Positions 1 to 8,956 are shown, counted from the stretch's first letter. The stretch is DNA of 64,000 nt from Lysobacter_C viscosus (GCF_046600715.1 NZ_JBJMAV010000001.1:310001-374000); one strand, 5' to 3'. Numbers and translations: made by a program. Notes: generated from the letters alone by a model not told the origin.

Positions 1-960
1 GTCCGCCAGCACGTACTCGGCGTGGGTGTCGTAACCCAGCATCTTCGCGCGCTCGGCGCGCAGCTTGAGCACCTGCGAGACGATGCCGGTGTTGTCGAAC
101 TCGTTGCCACGGCTGCCACGGCTCACCGAGGCTTCGTGGATCTTCTGGCGCAACGCACGGTTGGTCAGGTAGGTGTTGGGCGGTTGGCCGGTGGTGTTCT
201 GCAGGGTGATGACGTACTTGCCGTCCAGGTCGCGCGACTTGGCCGCTTCCAGTGCAGCGGCGATCGCGCCGTCGGACAGGCCGTCCAGTTCTTCCAGCGT
301 GTCCACGGTGATCGCCGAAGCATTCACTTCCTTCAGCACGTTCTGGCTGAACTGCGTGCCCAGCTTGGCCAGCTCGCCATTGATCTCGCGAAGGCGGGCC
401 TTCTGCGACTCGTCAAGCTTGGCGCCGGCGCGCACGAAGTCGGTGTGGTAACGCTCGACCAGGCGGACGCCCTGGGCGTCAAGGCCCAGCGACTCGCGCC
501 GGTCGTACAGCGACTGGATGCGGGCGAACAGTTTTGGGTTCAGGGTGATGGCATCGCTGTGGGCCGACAGCTTGGGTGCGTACTCGGCCTGCAGCTTCTG
601 GCGGGCGTCGTTGGTGTCGGCGCCCAGCAGCGAGAAGAACACCGTGGCAGTGCGGCCCAGCACGTCACCGGCCTGCTCCAGCGCCAACAGGGTGTTGTCG
701 AAGGTGGCCGGCTCGGGGTTGTTGGCGATTGCCTCGACCTCGGCAAGGTGCTCGGCCATGCCTCGATCGAAGGCGGGCGCGAAGTGGCTGTCCTTGACCT
801 TGTCGAAGTGCGGGTACTTGAGCGGAAGGGTGCTTTCGGCGAAAAACGGGTTGCTGGCTTCAGTGGTCACGGACGTCTCGGCGGTGGCGGTCTGTGAGAA
901 GGCGGGCGCGGCGGTGGCGGCAATGGCCACGGCCAGCGCCAGGGCAAGCGGATGCTTCAT
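1..960 (-). CDS. M3 family metallopeptidase (peptidyl-dipeptidase Dcp-like), N-terminal part
   Basis: Zinc oligopeptidase of the M3 (thimet/Dcp) family. Only the first 320 residues lie in the window; the frame is still open at base 1, so the HExxH zinc site is outside. The first ~23 residues are a signal peptide (Lys-His, then an Ala/Leu-rich core ending near AFSQ), so an exported, periplasmic form is inferred, as in other xanthomonad Dcp proteins. The mature N-terminus starts with NPFFAESTLPLKYPHFDKVK, the typical Dcp opening, followed by the helical regulatory domain (FDNTLLALEQAG, a conserved M3 segment). The ATG at 958-960 is the first Met of the signal sequence. Dcp versus oligopeptidase A cannot be separated from this half, but the signal peptide favours Dcp. 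Confidence 0.88.
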   Translation of the reverse strand, partial: MKHPLALALAVAIAATAAPAFSQTATAETSVTTEASNPFFAESTLPLKYPHFDKVKDSHFAPAFDRGMAEHLAEVEAIANNPEPATFDNTLLALEQAGDVLGRTATVFFSLLGADTNDARQKLQAEYAPKLSAHSDAITLNPKLFARIQSLYDRRESLGLDAQGVRLVERYHTDFVRAGAKLDESQKARLREINGELAKLGTQFSQNVLKEVNASAITVDTLEELDGLSDGAIAAALEAAKSRDLDGKYVITLQNTTGQPPNTYLTNRALRQKIHEASVSRGSRGNEFDNTGIVSQVLKLRAERAKMLGYDTHAEYVLAD

Positions 961-1296
961 CGGACTTGAACCTCGTCGTAGGGAACCACCAAGGCTAACC
1001 GATGGGCCTTGAACCCTCGCGTGACGAAAGGCATGGCGCTGGTGCGCTGCAACACGATTCGCGGGCTGTTGACGCTCGCCGGAGGGAGAGGTGAGCGGCC
1101 GATTGCCACCGCGCCACCTGCACCAGACGCGTCAGCCGCGGTGTGCAGGAACACCCGGCAAAGGCACGCGACGCATGCATTCACTGCGCTCGTAGCCGGG
1201 TAGGCTTGGCTGGCGCAGGACCCCGCGCATTCGGCACGCTGCGGGTCAGACCTCCGCGCCAACCCCACACACGGTTTACTTCGAGGTTTCCAGACC
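961..1296. other. intergenic region between divergent peptidase and glutathione peroxidase genes
   Basis: A 336-bp spacer between two divergently transcribed genes, so it must hold promoters for both. I see no convincing -10/-35 pair, hairpin or coding frame with a ribosome site. Short open frames here look like GC-driven noise. Confidence 0.5.
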
Positions 1297-1779
1297 ATGA
1301 CGACGGCATACGACTTCAAGGCCACCGACATCGACGGGTCGCCGCGCCCGCTGGAGGAGTTTCGCGGCAAGGTGCTGCTGATAGTGAACGTGGCGTCGAA
1401 ATGCGGTTTCACCCCGCAGTACGCCGGCCTGGAGCAACTGACGCAGGAATACGGTCCCCGCGGACTGGTGGTGCTGGGTTTCCCCTGCGACCAGTTCGGC
1501 CATCAGGAACCCGGTAGCGAATCTGAGATCCGGGAGTTCTGCTCGACGCACTACAACGTCACTTTCCCGATGTTTTCCAAGGTCCAGGTCAACGGCGCGG
1601 CCGCCCACCCGCTGTGGGCGTGGTTGAAGCAGGAGAAGGGCGGGCTGCTGGGGATCGACTCCATCAAGTGGAACTTCACCAAATTCCTGGTGGGTCGCGA
1701 CGGGCAGGTTATTGAACGCTACGCGCCCACCCAGGCGCCCGAGTCCCTGGCAGCCGATATCGAGGCGGCGTTGGCGTGA
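1297..1779 (+). CDS. glutathione peroxidase family thiol peroxidase
   Basis: Reduces hydrogen peroxide and organic hydroperoxides in the cytoplasm or periplasm. The 160-residue protein has no signal peptide. All three family blocks are present: NVASKCGFTPQY with the peroxidatic Cys36, FPCDQFGHQEPG with the catalytic Gln70, and KWNFTKFLV with Trp125-Asn126. A further Cys82 (REFCSTHYNVTFPMF) sits where two-Cys, thioredoxin-dependent family members carry the resolving cysteine. A thioredoxin-linked peroxidase is therefore more likely than a strict glutathione enzyme. The cysteine assignment is family knowledge; the electron donor is inference. The stop codon overlaps the start of the next gene (GTGA), indicating co-transcription. 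Confidence 0.93.
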   Translation: MTTAYDFKATDIDGSPRPLEEFRGKVLLIVNVASKCGFTPQYAGLEQLTQEYGPRGLVVLGFPCDQFGHQEPGSESEIREFCSTHYNVTFPMFSKVQVNGAAAHPLWAWLKQEKGGLLGIDSIKWNFTKFLVGRDGQVIERYAPTQAPESLAADIEAALA

Positions 1780-2174
1780 GCGGAGACGCGGCGCGCAATG
1801 CCTACGGGCTGCGCTTCACCCTGGAAAGACGCCACCTCCATGTACGCGTGGTCGGACACAAGGACGACTTGGCCACCACCGTTGCCTGCTGGAGAGACTT
1901 CGCCGCCGAGGTTCGGCGTACCGGGGCGGTGACGCTGTTGGTGGAAGACGACCTGCAGGGCCCGCCACTGGCGCCGGAAGACATGCCCGCGTTCATGGAG
2001 GCGATGAAGGGGGAAGGCCTGGCCGAGGTCCGCATCGCCTATGTGGAAGCCATAGCCCAGCGCATCGGACAGGTTGAGGTAGGGGAAATACTCGCCCGCG
2101 AGCTGGGATTCGTCGCAAGGGTGTTCGCCAGCCGCATGGACGCCGAGATGTGGCTGCGCCACGGTGAACGCTGA
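1776..2174 (+). CDS. conserved hypothetical protein, possible STAS/SpoIIAA-like fold
   Basis: A 132-residue soluble protein starting with GTG, overlapping the peroxidase stop by 4 bp and therefore translationally coupled to it. I do not recognise it firmly. It alternates predicted strands and helices (VRVVGHKDDL, AVTLLVEDDLQG, VRIAYVEAIAQR, ARVFASRMDAEMWL). The final segment, a strand then a helix ending in Asp-Ala-Glu-x-Trp-Leu, resembles SpoIIAA-like/STAS proteins. No catalytic motif, transmembrane segment or signal peptide is seen. The stop lies only 6 bp from the convergent stop of the ferredoxin reductase gene. Coupling to a peroxidase suggests a stress-related role, but that is inference. 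Confidence 0.72.
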   Translation: MSGDAARNAYGLRFTLERRHLHVRVVGHKDDLATTVACWRDFAAEVRRTGAVTLLVEDDLQGPPLAPEDMPAFMEAMKGEGLAEVRIAYVEAIAQRIGQVEVGEILARELGFVARVFASRMDAEMWLRHGER

Positions 2175-2180
2175 GCGCGA

Positions 2181-2990
2181 CTACTTCTCGACGAACGCGC
2201 GTTCGAAAACGTACTGCCCGGGGCTGCCGATGCGCGGTGCGGCAGTGAAGCCACGGCCGTCAAGCAGTGCGCGGAAGTCGGCCAGCATCTGTGGGCTGCC
2301 GCAGATCATCGCGCGGTCGTGGTCGGGGTCCAGCGCCTGGATTCCAAGCTGGGCCATCATCCGGCCCGTCGCCATCAGGTCGGTCATGCGGCCGCAATGG
2401 TCTTCGCCCTGGTACTCGAACGCCTCGCGGGTCACGGCCGGGTAGTAATGGAGTCGGGAGGCGATCGTGTCGCCCAAGAACTCGTGCCGCGGCAATTCTT
2501 TTTCGACGTAGTCCCGATATGCGAGGTCCCGCGCATGGCGCACGCCATGGCACAGGATGACGCGCTCGAAACGCTCGTAGGTTTCCGGGTCCTTGATGAT
2601 CGACAGCCAGGGCGCGAAGCCGGTTCCGGTACCCAGCAGGTAGAGGTTGCGCCCGGGATGCAGGTCGTGGATCAGCAGGGTGCCCGTCGGCTTGCGGCCG
2701 ATGAGGATGCTGTCGCCGGGCTTGATGTCCTTGAGTCGCGACGTCAGCGGGCCGTCGGGAACCTTGATGCTGAAGAACTCCAGTTGCTCTTCCCAGTTTG
2801 CGCTGGCGATGGAATAGGCGCGCAACAGCGGGCGCGCGCTGCCACCGGCCTGTTCGACCGGTAGGCCGATCATCACGAACTGGCCGTTGTCGAAGCGGAA
2901 GCCGTCGTCCCGGGTGGTGGTGAAGCTGAAGTAGTCGTCCGTCCAATGGCGGACGTCCAGCACGGTTTCGGTGCCGAAGGCTGCGGACAT
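2181..2990 (-). CDS. fpr: ferredoxin--NADP reductase
   Basis: FAD flavoprotein that moves electrons between NADPH and ferredoxin or flavodoxin in the cytoplasm. The 269-residue product has the family order. The FAD-binding segment RAYSIASANWEEQLEFFSIK carries the RxYS motif. The pyrophosphate-binding GTGTGFAPWLSIIKDP is followed by the NADP-binding MICGSPQMLADF, and the chain ends in FVEK, the extended C-terminus of bacterial subclass I Fpr. The start MSAAFGTETVLDV is chosen because family members begin just before this strand; an ATG 33 bp further upstream would add 11 residues. Such enzymes are often part of oxidative-stress responses, which fits the nearby peroxidase, but no SoxR-type operator is visible. 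Confidence 0.93.
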   Translation of the reverse strand: MSAAFGTETVLDVRHWTDDYFSFTTTRDDGFRFDNGQFVMIGLPVEQAGGSARPLLRAYSIASANWEEQLEFFSIKVPDGPLTSRLKDIKPGDSILIGRKPTGTLLIHDLHPGRNLYLLGTGTGFAPWLSIIKDPETYERFERVILCHGVRHARDLAYRDYVEKELPRHEFLGDTIASRLHYYPAVTREAFEYQGEDHCGRMTDLMATGRMMAQLGIQALDPDHDRAMICGSPQMLADFRALLDGRGFTAAPRIGSPGQYVFERAFVEK

Positions 2991-3129
2991 GCGGGGGATG
3001 GGGCGATGCGTGTGGCCGTGCATTCTAGCTTCTTGCCCCGCGGGACGAGCGGCGAGGCGGTGCAGCCGGCGCCGTCGCATCGACGGCGAGGCTTGGCGCG
3101 GTCGCTGCCTGCAACCGGCGGCGGTGCAG

Positions 3130-4335
3130 TCAGGGCGCGTCCGGATCGCCCTCGATCGCACCTTCCGTGGCGGCCTCGGCAAGGCTCGGGCGCTGCCGGT
3201 CACGTCCAATCTCGCGGTCGATGCCGGCCAGGTCGCCGGCACCCACCAGGCCCAGTTGCGCGGCGTGCTCGGCAATGGCATGGCTGTCGCGCGCCCGCAG
3301 CATCGGCACCGAAGTGCCCGATACGCGTTCGATATGGCCATCAACGCCCCGGTCCAGCGGACTGTCCAGCTCCGGGTCCACGTCGCGGATGTAGATCGCG
3401 GCGATGCGGTCGGGGAAGGCGTGGGCCGCCTCGGCATAGAGCTCCGCATCGGCCTGGCCGGAGTCGCCCAGCAGCACCCATTTCAACGCCGGGAAGCGTT
3501 CGATCAGAGCAATCGCCTTCTCCAGCTTGTGGCCATGCCCCTGGCCCTTGATGAACTTGCCCGGCTCCAGGCCAAGGTCGCGCAGGAAGATGGGCCCGCA
3601 CGGGATGGCATTGAGCTCCATGAAGTCCTCAAGCAGGTCGTAGAGGTTCCAAGGAGAGCTGGATACATAGAACAGCGGATGGCGCCCGGTGCCGTCGGCG
3701 CCCCGTTGCAGCGCCTGGTACAGCGCGGCGACCCCGTCGAGGGGCTTGCGGGTGCGGGCGTTGTGCAGGAACGCAAGTTGCGCGGCGGTCTTCCAGTCCA
3801 CGATGGAGCTCTGCAGCACGGTGTCGTCGATGTCGGAGATGATCCCGAAAGCGGCCGTGGGTGAAACCTGCAGCACCGGCTGTGGCGTGGCCAGGGTCCC
3901 GTCGGCAAGCGACACGATTGCGTTGTCCCATGGGGTGTCGCTGGGCGTGGCATGGGTGTCGAACGCAGCGTGGTAATAGCCCTCGTGGTCGGTGCGGACC
4001 TCCATTTCGACGTCACGGAAGCGCAGCTTGAGGGCCTGGTCGGGTACTTCGTCGCTTGCGAACCGGCGGTAGGTGTCGAGCAGGTTGTCCCACCATGCGT
4101 CGCCCTCCTGCGGACCGGTGTGGGGCGGGTCGGCCAGCACGCGCCCCATCAGTTCGACGCCGCGCGTGTCGGCGAAGCCGCGGTACGCGGCGACATGCCG
4201 CGGCTGTCCAAAGCCGAACCGGCCGTTGAAGCGGCGCTTGGCGGCGTCGAGCTGTTCGTCCAGGTCGATGGCCGCCTCCTGCAGCTGGAGTCGGGCGGCG
4301 GCGCGGTAGCCGGCGGGGATCCCGGCCGCGCTCAC
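3130..4335 (-). CDS. App1-like phosphatidate phosphatase (DUF2183)
   Basis: A 401-residue protein of the App1/DUF2183 family, whose yeast founder is a Mg-dependent phosphatidate phosphatase. The N-terminal half (to ~165) is a family-typical beta-rich region. The catalytic half begins with GIISDIDDTVLQSS, the HAD-type DxDxT nucleophile motif. It continues with FYVSSSPWNLYDLLEDF and VLLGDSGQADAELYAEAA, the later HAD motifs that place the Ser and the Mg-binding Asp pair. No signal peptide is present. The start is GTG, and the 4-bp overlap with the preceding UbiB-family gene implies a two-gene operon. The lipid substrate is inferred from the family; the last ~70 residues look disordered. Confidence 0.85.
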   Translation of the reverse strand: MSAAGIPAGYRAAARLQLQEAAIDLDEQLDAAKRRFNGRFGFGQPRHVAAYRGFADTRGVELMGRVLADPPHTGPQEGDAWWDNLLDTYRRFASDEVPDQALKLRFRDVEMEVRTDHEGYYHAAFDTHATPSDTPWDNAIVSLADGTLATPQPVLQVSPTAAFGIISDIDDTVLQSSIVDWKTAAQLAFLHNARTRKPLDGVAALYQALQRGADGTGRHPLFYVSSSPWNLYDLLEDFMELNAIPCGPIFLRDLGLEPGKFIKGQGHGHKLEKAIALIERFPALKWVLLGDSGQADAELYAEAAHAFPDRIAAIYIRDVDPELDSPLDRGVDGHIERVSGTSVPMLRARDSHAIAEHAAQLGLVGAGDLAGIDREIGRDRQRPSLAEAATEGAIEGDPDAP

Positions 4336-6011
4336 CGCGGACCGCGCTCCTCGCGCGGCTTGACCGGGCGGTCGCCGACCAGCGCGCTTACCACGATCGC
4401 GACACCCAGGCCCGCGCCCACCAGGAACAGCAACAGTGCGATCGCCGGGTACCCGGCCATGCGCGGGCCGCCTTCGGTGTCCATCATCATCGCCGAGGCC
4501 AGGATCAGCGCGGCGGTCACCACCCCGGCGCTGATGCGGTTGGCGATCTTGTGCAGGCTTTCCAGCAGGTGCGACTCCTCCAGCCCGGTGACGCGCACCT
4601 GCATGCGGTTGTCGGCCAGCAGCGAGAGCACGTCGGAGATCTTGCGCGGTGACTCGCGCACCAGTTCCTGCACCTCCATCAGTTCGCTGGCCAGGTTGGC
4701 CGGCGAAAGCAACTTGCGCAGCCGTTGGCGCATGACCTGGTCCAGGTGCTCCTCGACCACGCGCTTCATGTCCATGTCCGGGTCCAGTGCCTGGGCCACG
4801 GATTCCAGGTTGAGCAGGGTCTTGCCCAGCAGGCTCATCTCCGGCGGCGTCCGCAAGCCGCAGGCAGTAGCAAGGCGCACCAGCTCGAGCATCAGCCGGC
4901 CTTCCGATTGCGCCCGCGCACCCGACCGGGCGGCGTAGCGCGACACCATCTGGCCGACGTCGCGGTAGTAGCGCTCCACGTCGAAGTCCTCCAGCCGCGT
5001 GCCCATGTCGACGGCTTCGGTGGCCACTTCCTCGCCCCGGCCGTCAACCGCGGCGAACAGCAGCTTGAGCAGGCGCTCGCGCTGCTTGGGCGGCACGTGC
5101 GCGACCATGCCCAGGTCCAGCAGCGCCAGCCGTCCGTCATCGGTGACCAGCAGGTTGCCCGGGTGCGGGTCGGCATGGATCTCGCCATGCACGAACACCT
5201 GGTCCAGGTAGCCCCGCATCAGGGCAGTGGCCAGCGGGCCGAGTTGGCGCTCGGTGCGCTGCAGCCCGGTGATATCGGTGGCCTTGATGCCGGTCACCAG
5301 TTCCATGGTGAGCACGCGCGGGCGGGTGAGGTCCCACACCGGGGTGGGCACGAACAGCTCCGGATACTGGGCGAAGTGGGCGTTGAACCGGTCCAGGTTC
5401 TCGGCCTCGGTCCGGTAGTCCAGCTCCGCGAGCAGCGTCTTGCGGAACTCGTGCACCCAGTCGGCGAAGTGCATCCGACGCCCCATGTCGGTCATGCGGT
5501 CGACACGCCCGGCCAGTCCGGCCAGCGTCTCCAGGTCGTCGCGGATCGTGTCGATGATGCCCGGACGCTGCACCTTGACCGCCACCAGGCGACCGTCGCG
5601 CAGGGTCGCGCGGTGGACCTGGGCCAGCGAGGCGCTGCCCAGCGGCACCTCGTCGAAGGTCTCGAACACCTTGTTGAGCCGCGTCTCCAGCGCGTCCTCG
5701 ACCGCCTGGCGCACCTGGTCGAAGGGGACCGGCTCGCAGTCGTCCTGCATCCGCTCCAGCGCCAGCAAGTAGGGCGGCGGCACCATGTCCGGACGGGTCG
5801 ACAGCGCTTGCCCGATCTTGATGAAGGTGGGGCCGAGCGCTTCAAGGTCGTCGACGAAAGCCTCCGGCCGGCCTTCCGTGCCGACCTCTCCGGCTTCGAC
5901 CAGGGTCGCCGCATCCAGGTCCAACCCGGTGAACACGCCTGCGCTGCGATATTTGATCAGGAAGCGCAGGATCTGCGCGCTGCGGGCGAGCCCGCTGGTC
6001 ATGTCGGTCAT
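4332..6011 (-). CDS. ABC1/AarF/UbiB family atypical kinase-like protein
   Basis: Membrane-associated UbiB-family protein linked in other bacteria to ubiquinone biosynthesis and lipid homeostasis. The 559 residues contain the family hallmark KxGQ segment (TFIKIGQALSTRPDMVPP), the nucleotide-binding lysine in VAVKVQRPG, the catalytic-loop-like GEIHADPHPGNLL and the metal motif LLDLGMVA. Two hydrophobic segments end the chain (AGVVTAALILASAMMM and AIALLLFLVGAGLGVAIVVS), the usual C-terminal membrane anchor. The ATG chosen has GGAGCG six bases upstream. The next gene downstream is the App1-like phosphatase, overlapping by 4 bp. No other ubi gene is near, so this may be an accessory UbiB paralogue rather than UbiB itself. 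Confidence 0.87.
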   Translation of the reverse strand: MTDMTSGLARSAQILRFLIKYRSAGVFTGLDLDAATLVEAGEVGTEGRPEAFVDDLEALGPTFIKIGQALSTRPDMVPPPYLLALERMQDDCEPVPFDQVRQAVEDALETRLNKVFETFDEVPLGSASLAQVHRATLRDGRLVAVKVQRPGIIDTIRDDLETLAGLAGRVDRMTDMGRRMHFADWVHEFRKTLLAELDYRTEAENLDRFNAHFAQYPELFVPTPVWDLTRPRVLTMELVTGIKATDITGLQRTERQLGPLATALMRGYLDQVFVHGEIHADPHPGNLLVTDDGRLALLDLGMVAHVPPKQRERLLKLLFAAVDGRGEEVATEAVDMGTRLEDFDVERYYRDVGQMVSRYAARSGARAQSEGRLMLELVRLATACGLRTPPEMSLLGKTLLNLESVAQALDPDMDMKRVVEEHLDQVMRQRLRKLLSPANLASELMEVQELVRESPRKISDVLSLLADNRMQVRVTGLEESHLLESLHKIANRISAGVVTAALILASAMMMDTEGGPRMAGYPAIALLLFLVGAGLGVAIVVSALVGDRPVKPREERGPR

Positions 6012-6115
6012 GGGAGCGCTCCGTGGTTGGCCGCAGCCTACGGGTGCCCGCGTCAACGGCGCTTCATGCATCCCGGCAGCGGGCCGGCGTGGCAAGCAAA
6101 GGACAGGAGGACGCA

Positions 6116-6661
6116 ATGCGAAGGCTGTGGACCGTGGGGCATTCCAACCGGGACTGGGAGGCTTTCCTGGCGATCCTCGCGTCGGCCCGCATCGACGCGG
6201 TGGCCGATGTGCGGCGCTTCGCCGGATCCCGTCGCCACCCGCAGTTCAGCGGGGATACGATGGCCCTTGAATTGCCGCGTTCGGGGATCGACTACCTGCC
6301 GATGCCCGAGCTGGGTGGCCGCCGCCCCCCCGCATCGGACTCGCCCAACGATGCCTGGCGCAACGCCAGCTTCCGCGGCTACGCGGACTACATGGCCACG
6401 GCGGACTTCATGCAGGCACGAGCGCAGCTGGCGCAGGTGGCGGAAGGTCGGCGGACCGCGGTGATGTGCGCCGAGGCCTTGTGGTGGCAGTGCCATCGCG
6501 GGCTGATCGCCGACGCCTTCAAGGCCGATGGCTGGGAGGTGGTGCACCTGCTGGCGGCTGGCCGCAGCGACGAGCACCCGTACACCGGCGCGGCGCGGCT
6601 GGTGGAAGGGCGCCTGGTGTATTCGCGGCCACCGGAGCCGCAAGGTGCACTGTTCGGGTGA
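6116..6661 (+). CDS. DUF488 family protein
   Basis: A 181-residue cytoplasmic protein of the DUF488 family, function unknown. It opens with LWTVGHSNRDWEAFLAIL (the TIGHS-like family start). It continues with AVADVRRFAGSRRHPQF and ends the conserved region with MCAEALWWQCHRGLIAD, whose invariant Cys, Glu and Cys-His-Arg define the family. AGGAGG lies five bases before the ATG, fixing the start. It is divergent from the UbiB-type gene with about 100 bp between starts. The last residues (PQGALFG) match the common C-terminal tail of longer DUF488 proteins. Confidence 0.9.
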   Translation: MRRLWTVGHSNRDWEAFLAILASARIDAVADVRRFAGSRRHPQFSGDTMALELPRSGIDYLPMPELGGRRPPASDSPNDAWRNASFRGYADYMATADFMQARAQLAQVAEGRRTAVMCAEALWWQCHRGLIADAFKADGWEVVHLLAAGRSDEHPYTGAARLVEGRLVYSRPPEPQGALFG

Positions 6662-6704
6662 GCCGGTGCATGGAGTCCGGCGCTCGCGTCCGGAGCGGTG
6701 GGGC

Positions 6705-8657
6705 CTATCGGTATCCCGCCGCCTGCAACTCGAACAGCTCCGCATAGCGGCCTCCGGCGGCCATCAGCTCCTCGTGGGTGCCGCTGGCTTCCAGCCGGCC
6801 CTCGGCCAGCACCAGGATACGGTCGGCCATGCGCACGCTGGAGAAGCGGTGCGAGATCAGCACCGCGGTGCGCTGGTCGGACAGTTCCTTGAAGCGCTGG
6901 AAGACTTCGAACTCGCTGCGCGCGTCCAGCGCCGCGGTGGGTTCGTCCAGGATCATCACCTGCGCATCGCGCATGTAGGCGCGGGCGATCGCGATCTTCT
7001 GCCACTGGCCGCCGGACAGGTCCACGCCGGTCTTGAAGCGGCGGCCGATCAGCTGGTCGTAGCCCTTGGGCAGGCCGCTGACCACCTCGTCGGCCATCGC
7101 CCGGCGCGCGGCTTCGCGGATGCGGGCGGTGTCGTCCATGGCGTCGATCTGGCCGACGCCGATGTTCTCGCCCGCCGTCAGGTGGTAGCGCACGAAGTCC
7201 TGGAAGATCACCCCGATGTTGGCGCGCAGGTCATCCAGGTCGTACTCGCGCAGGTCGCGGCCGTCGAGCAGGATGCGGCCTTCGTCAGGGTCGTACAGAC
7301 GGGCCAGCAGCTTGACCAGGGTGGTCTTGCCGGCGCCGTTCTCGCCCACCAGCGCCAGGACCTCCCCGGCGCGCAGTTCGAACTCCAGCCCGCGCAGCGC
7401 CCAGTGCTCCGCGTCCGGATACCGGAAGCCCACGTTCTCGAATGCGAACCCCCGGGTGATGGGCCGGGGCACGGGCAGGGCGTTGTCGGGGGTGGCGATC
7501 CCGGGCTGGATATCGAAGAACGAGAACAGGTCCTCCAGGTACAGCGCCTGGCTGGCCACCTGCGAGAAGCCGACCAGCAGCCCCTCCAGCAGCTGGCGCA
7601 GGCGACGGAAGCTGCCGGCCAGGAAGGTCAGGTCTCCGATGCTGAAGTCACCGCGCACCGTTCGCCAGGCGATGTAGCCATACGCGATGTAGTAACCGGC
7701 GGTACCCAGCGCGGCCAGCAGCGTGCCCCAGAAAGCGCGGCGACGCGCCAGGTCGCGGTTGGCGCGGAAGAACCCGTCGGCCAGCTCGCGGTAGCGCGCG
7801 ATCAGGAATGTATGGAGGTTGAAGATCTTCACCTCCTTGGCGGTCTCGACGCTGGCACCCATCTGCCGCACGTACTCCAGCTGCCGGCGCTCGGGCGTCC
7901 AGGCGAAGTTGAGCGAGTACCCCAACGCGCTGAAGTGCGCCTCGCCGACGAAGGCGGGGATCAGCGCGACCGCCAGCAGCACGATCAGCCACGGCGCGTA
8001 CACCAGCAGGCCGACGGCGAAACTGACCACGGTGATGCTGTCCTGCACCTGCCCGAACAGCTGGCTCATCAGGTTCATCCGGCCCATCGTCTGGCGACGC
8101 GCACGGTCCAGCTTGTCCTGCAGGTCCGGGTCCTCGAAATCCTCCAGGTCCAGCGTGGCGGCGTGTTCCATCAGCCGGATGCTGGTCGCGTTGGTGAACA
8201 ACTCCGACAGCAGGCCGTCGCCGTAACTCACCAGCCGGCCCAGCAGGTCGGAGACGATCGCCAGGCCGAACTCGATGGCCAGCAGCCACAGCAGCGGGTC
8301 CAGTACGCCGCTGTCCCACGCCGCGCCCAGCGTGTCGAAACCGATGTCGGCCGCGACCAGCCGCACCGCCTCGTCGATGATCAGCTTGCCGACGTAGAGC
8401 GTGGCGACCGGCAGCAGGGCGCGGATGATGCGCAACCCCAGGCTCATGACCGTCAGGGCCGGACTGGTGGCCCAGATCTGCTTCAGGAACGGCCGCAGGT
8501 TGTGCAGGGCGTCCATCCTCTCGCGCAGGCTGGGTCGGTTGCCGGGGGCGGAGGCGCGGGGTCGGGACGTGTCGGAGGGCGTCATCGGCTGGATTGTTTT
8601 GCGCAGGCCGGGGAGGGCGGGTGAATCGGCGGAGGCGAGACCCCGGCCGCTTGTCAT
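6705..8657 (-). CDS. ABC transporter with fused permease and ATPase domains (exporter type)
   Basis: Half-transporter of 650 residues, expected to homodimerise in the inner membrane and export an unidentified substrate. Residues ~70-390 form a six-helix transmembrane domain. The ATPase follows with Walker A GENGAGKTTLVKLL, the Q-loop region VIFQDFVRYH, the ABC signature LSGGQWQKIAIARAYM, Walker B VMILDEPTAALD and the switch His in VLISHRFSSV. The first ~40 residues are low-complexity and polar. An in-frame ATG 72 bp downstream is an equally good start, and neither has a clear ribosome site. It is not MsbA, which lies at 33708. It stands alone, so the substrate is unknown. Confidence 0.9.
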   Translation of the reverse strand: MTSGRGLASADSPALPGLRKTIQPMTPSDTSRPRASAPGNRPSLRERMDALHNLRPFLKQIWATSPALTVMSLGLRIIRALLPVATLYVGKLIIDEAVRLVAADIGFDTLGAAWDSGVLDPLLWLLAIEFGLAIVSDLLGRLVSYGDGLLSELFTNATSIRLMEHAATLDLEDFEDPDLQDKLDRARRQTMGRMNLMSQLFGQVQDSITVVSFAVGLLVYAPWLIVLLAVALIPAFVGEAHFSALGYSLNFAWTPERRQLEYVRQMGASVETAKEVKIFNLHTFLIARYRELADGFFRANRDLARRRAFWGTLLAALGTAGYYIAYGYIAWRTVRGDFSIGDLTFLAGSFRRLRQLLEGLLVGFSQVASQALYLEDLFSFFDIQPGIATPDNALPVPRPITRGFAFENVGFRYPDAEHWALRGLEFELRAGEVLALVGENGAGKTTLVKLLARLYDPDEGRILLDGRDLREYDLDDLRANIGVIFQDFVRYHLTAGENIGVGQIDAMDDTARIREAARRAMADEVVSGLPKGYDQLIGRRFKTGVDLSGGQWQKIAIARAYMRDAQVMILDEPTAALDARSEFEVFQRFKELSDQRTAVLISHRFSSVRMADRILVLAEGRLEASGTHEELMAAGGRYAELFELQAAGYR

Positions 8658-8727
8658 GGTTCGGCAATGGCCCGGTCAAGACGCTGCGGTAGAACCTAAT
8701 GCATTCCGAACGGGGTGGAGAGCCGCT

Positions 8728-8913
8728 ATGGGACGCGTCGATCAAGTGCACACGGATTCGCACGGGCATTTTCCCGGCCCGACCGCGCCAGGCGCTCCCA
8801 CCTTCGAGCCTTGGGCGGTGCTGCCCGCCGACTCGCTGTGGCGGTTGTTGCAGCAGTCACCGCAACGGGTGGTGCAGCCGGCCCGCCCACGCCAGCGCGA
8901 ACTGGACGAATAG
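8728..8913 (+). CDS. possible small protein of 61 residues
   Basis: Weakly supported. A 61-codon frame opens with ATG preceded by GGAG seven bases upstream and ends 43 bp before the fumarase start. Its third codon positions are mostly G or C, as in real genes here. The product is polar, rich in Pro, Gln and Arg, with one amphipathic segment (SLWRLLQQSPQRVV). I recognise no family. It could equally be chance in a GC-rich spacer. The rest of the 8658-8956 gap shows no other clear element. Confidence 0.3.
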   Translation: MGRVDQVHTDSHGHFPGPTAPGAPTFEPWAVLPADSLWRLLQQSPQRVVQPARPRQRELDE

Positions 8914-8956
8914 GGCCGCCGGGACGAAGGCCTCCGGCTGGAGCGGCCGGTAGACT

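Noticed and set aside
961..1296. Small genes in the peptidase-peroxidase gap
   Set aside because: Short frames on both strands lack ribosome sites and family motifs.
6705..8657. MsbA assignment for the first ABC exporter
   Set aside because: The lpxK-linked gene at 33708 is the clear MsbA; this one has a different transmembrane domain and no LPS neighbours.
8658..8956. N-terminal extension of fumarase from the upstream region
   Set aside because: The frame is closed upstream of 8957 and family members start near or after it.
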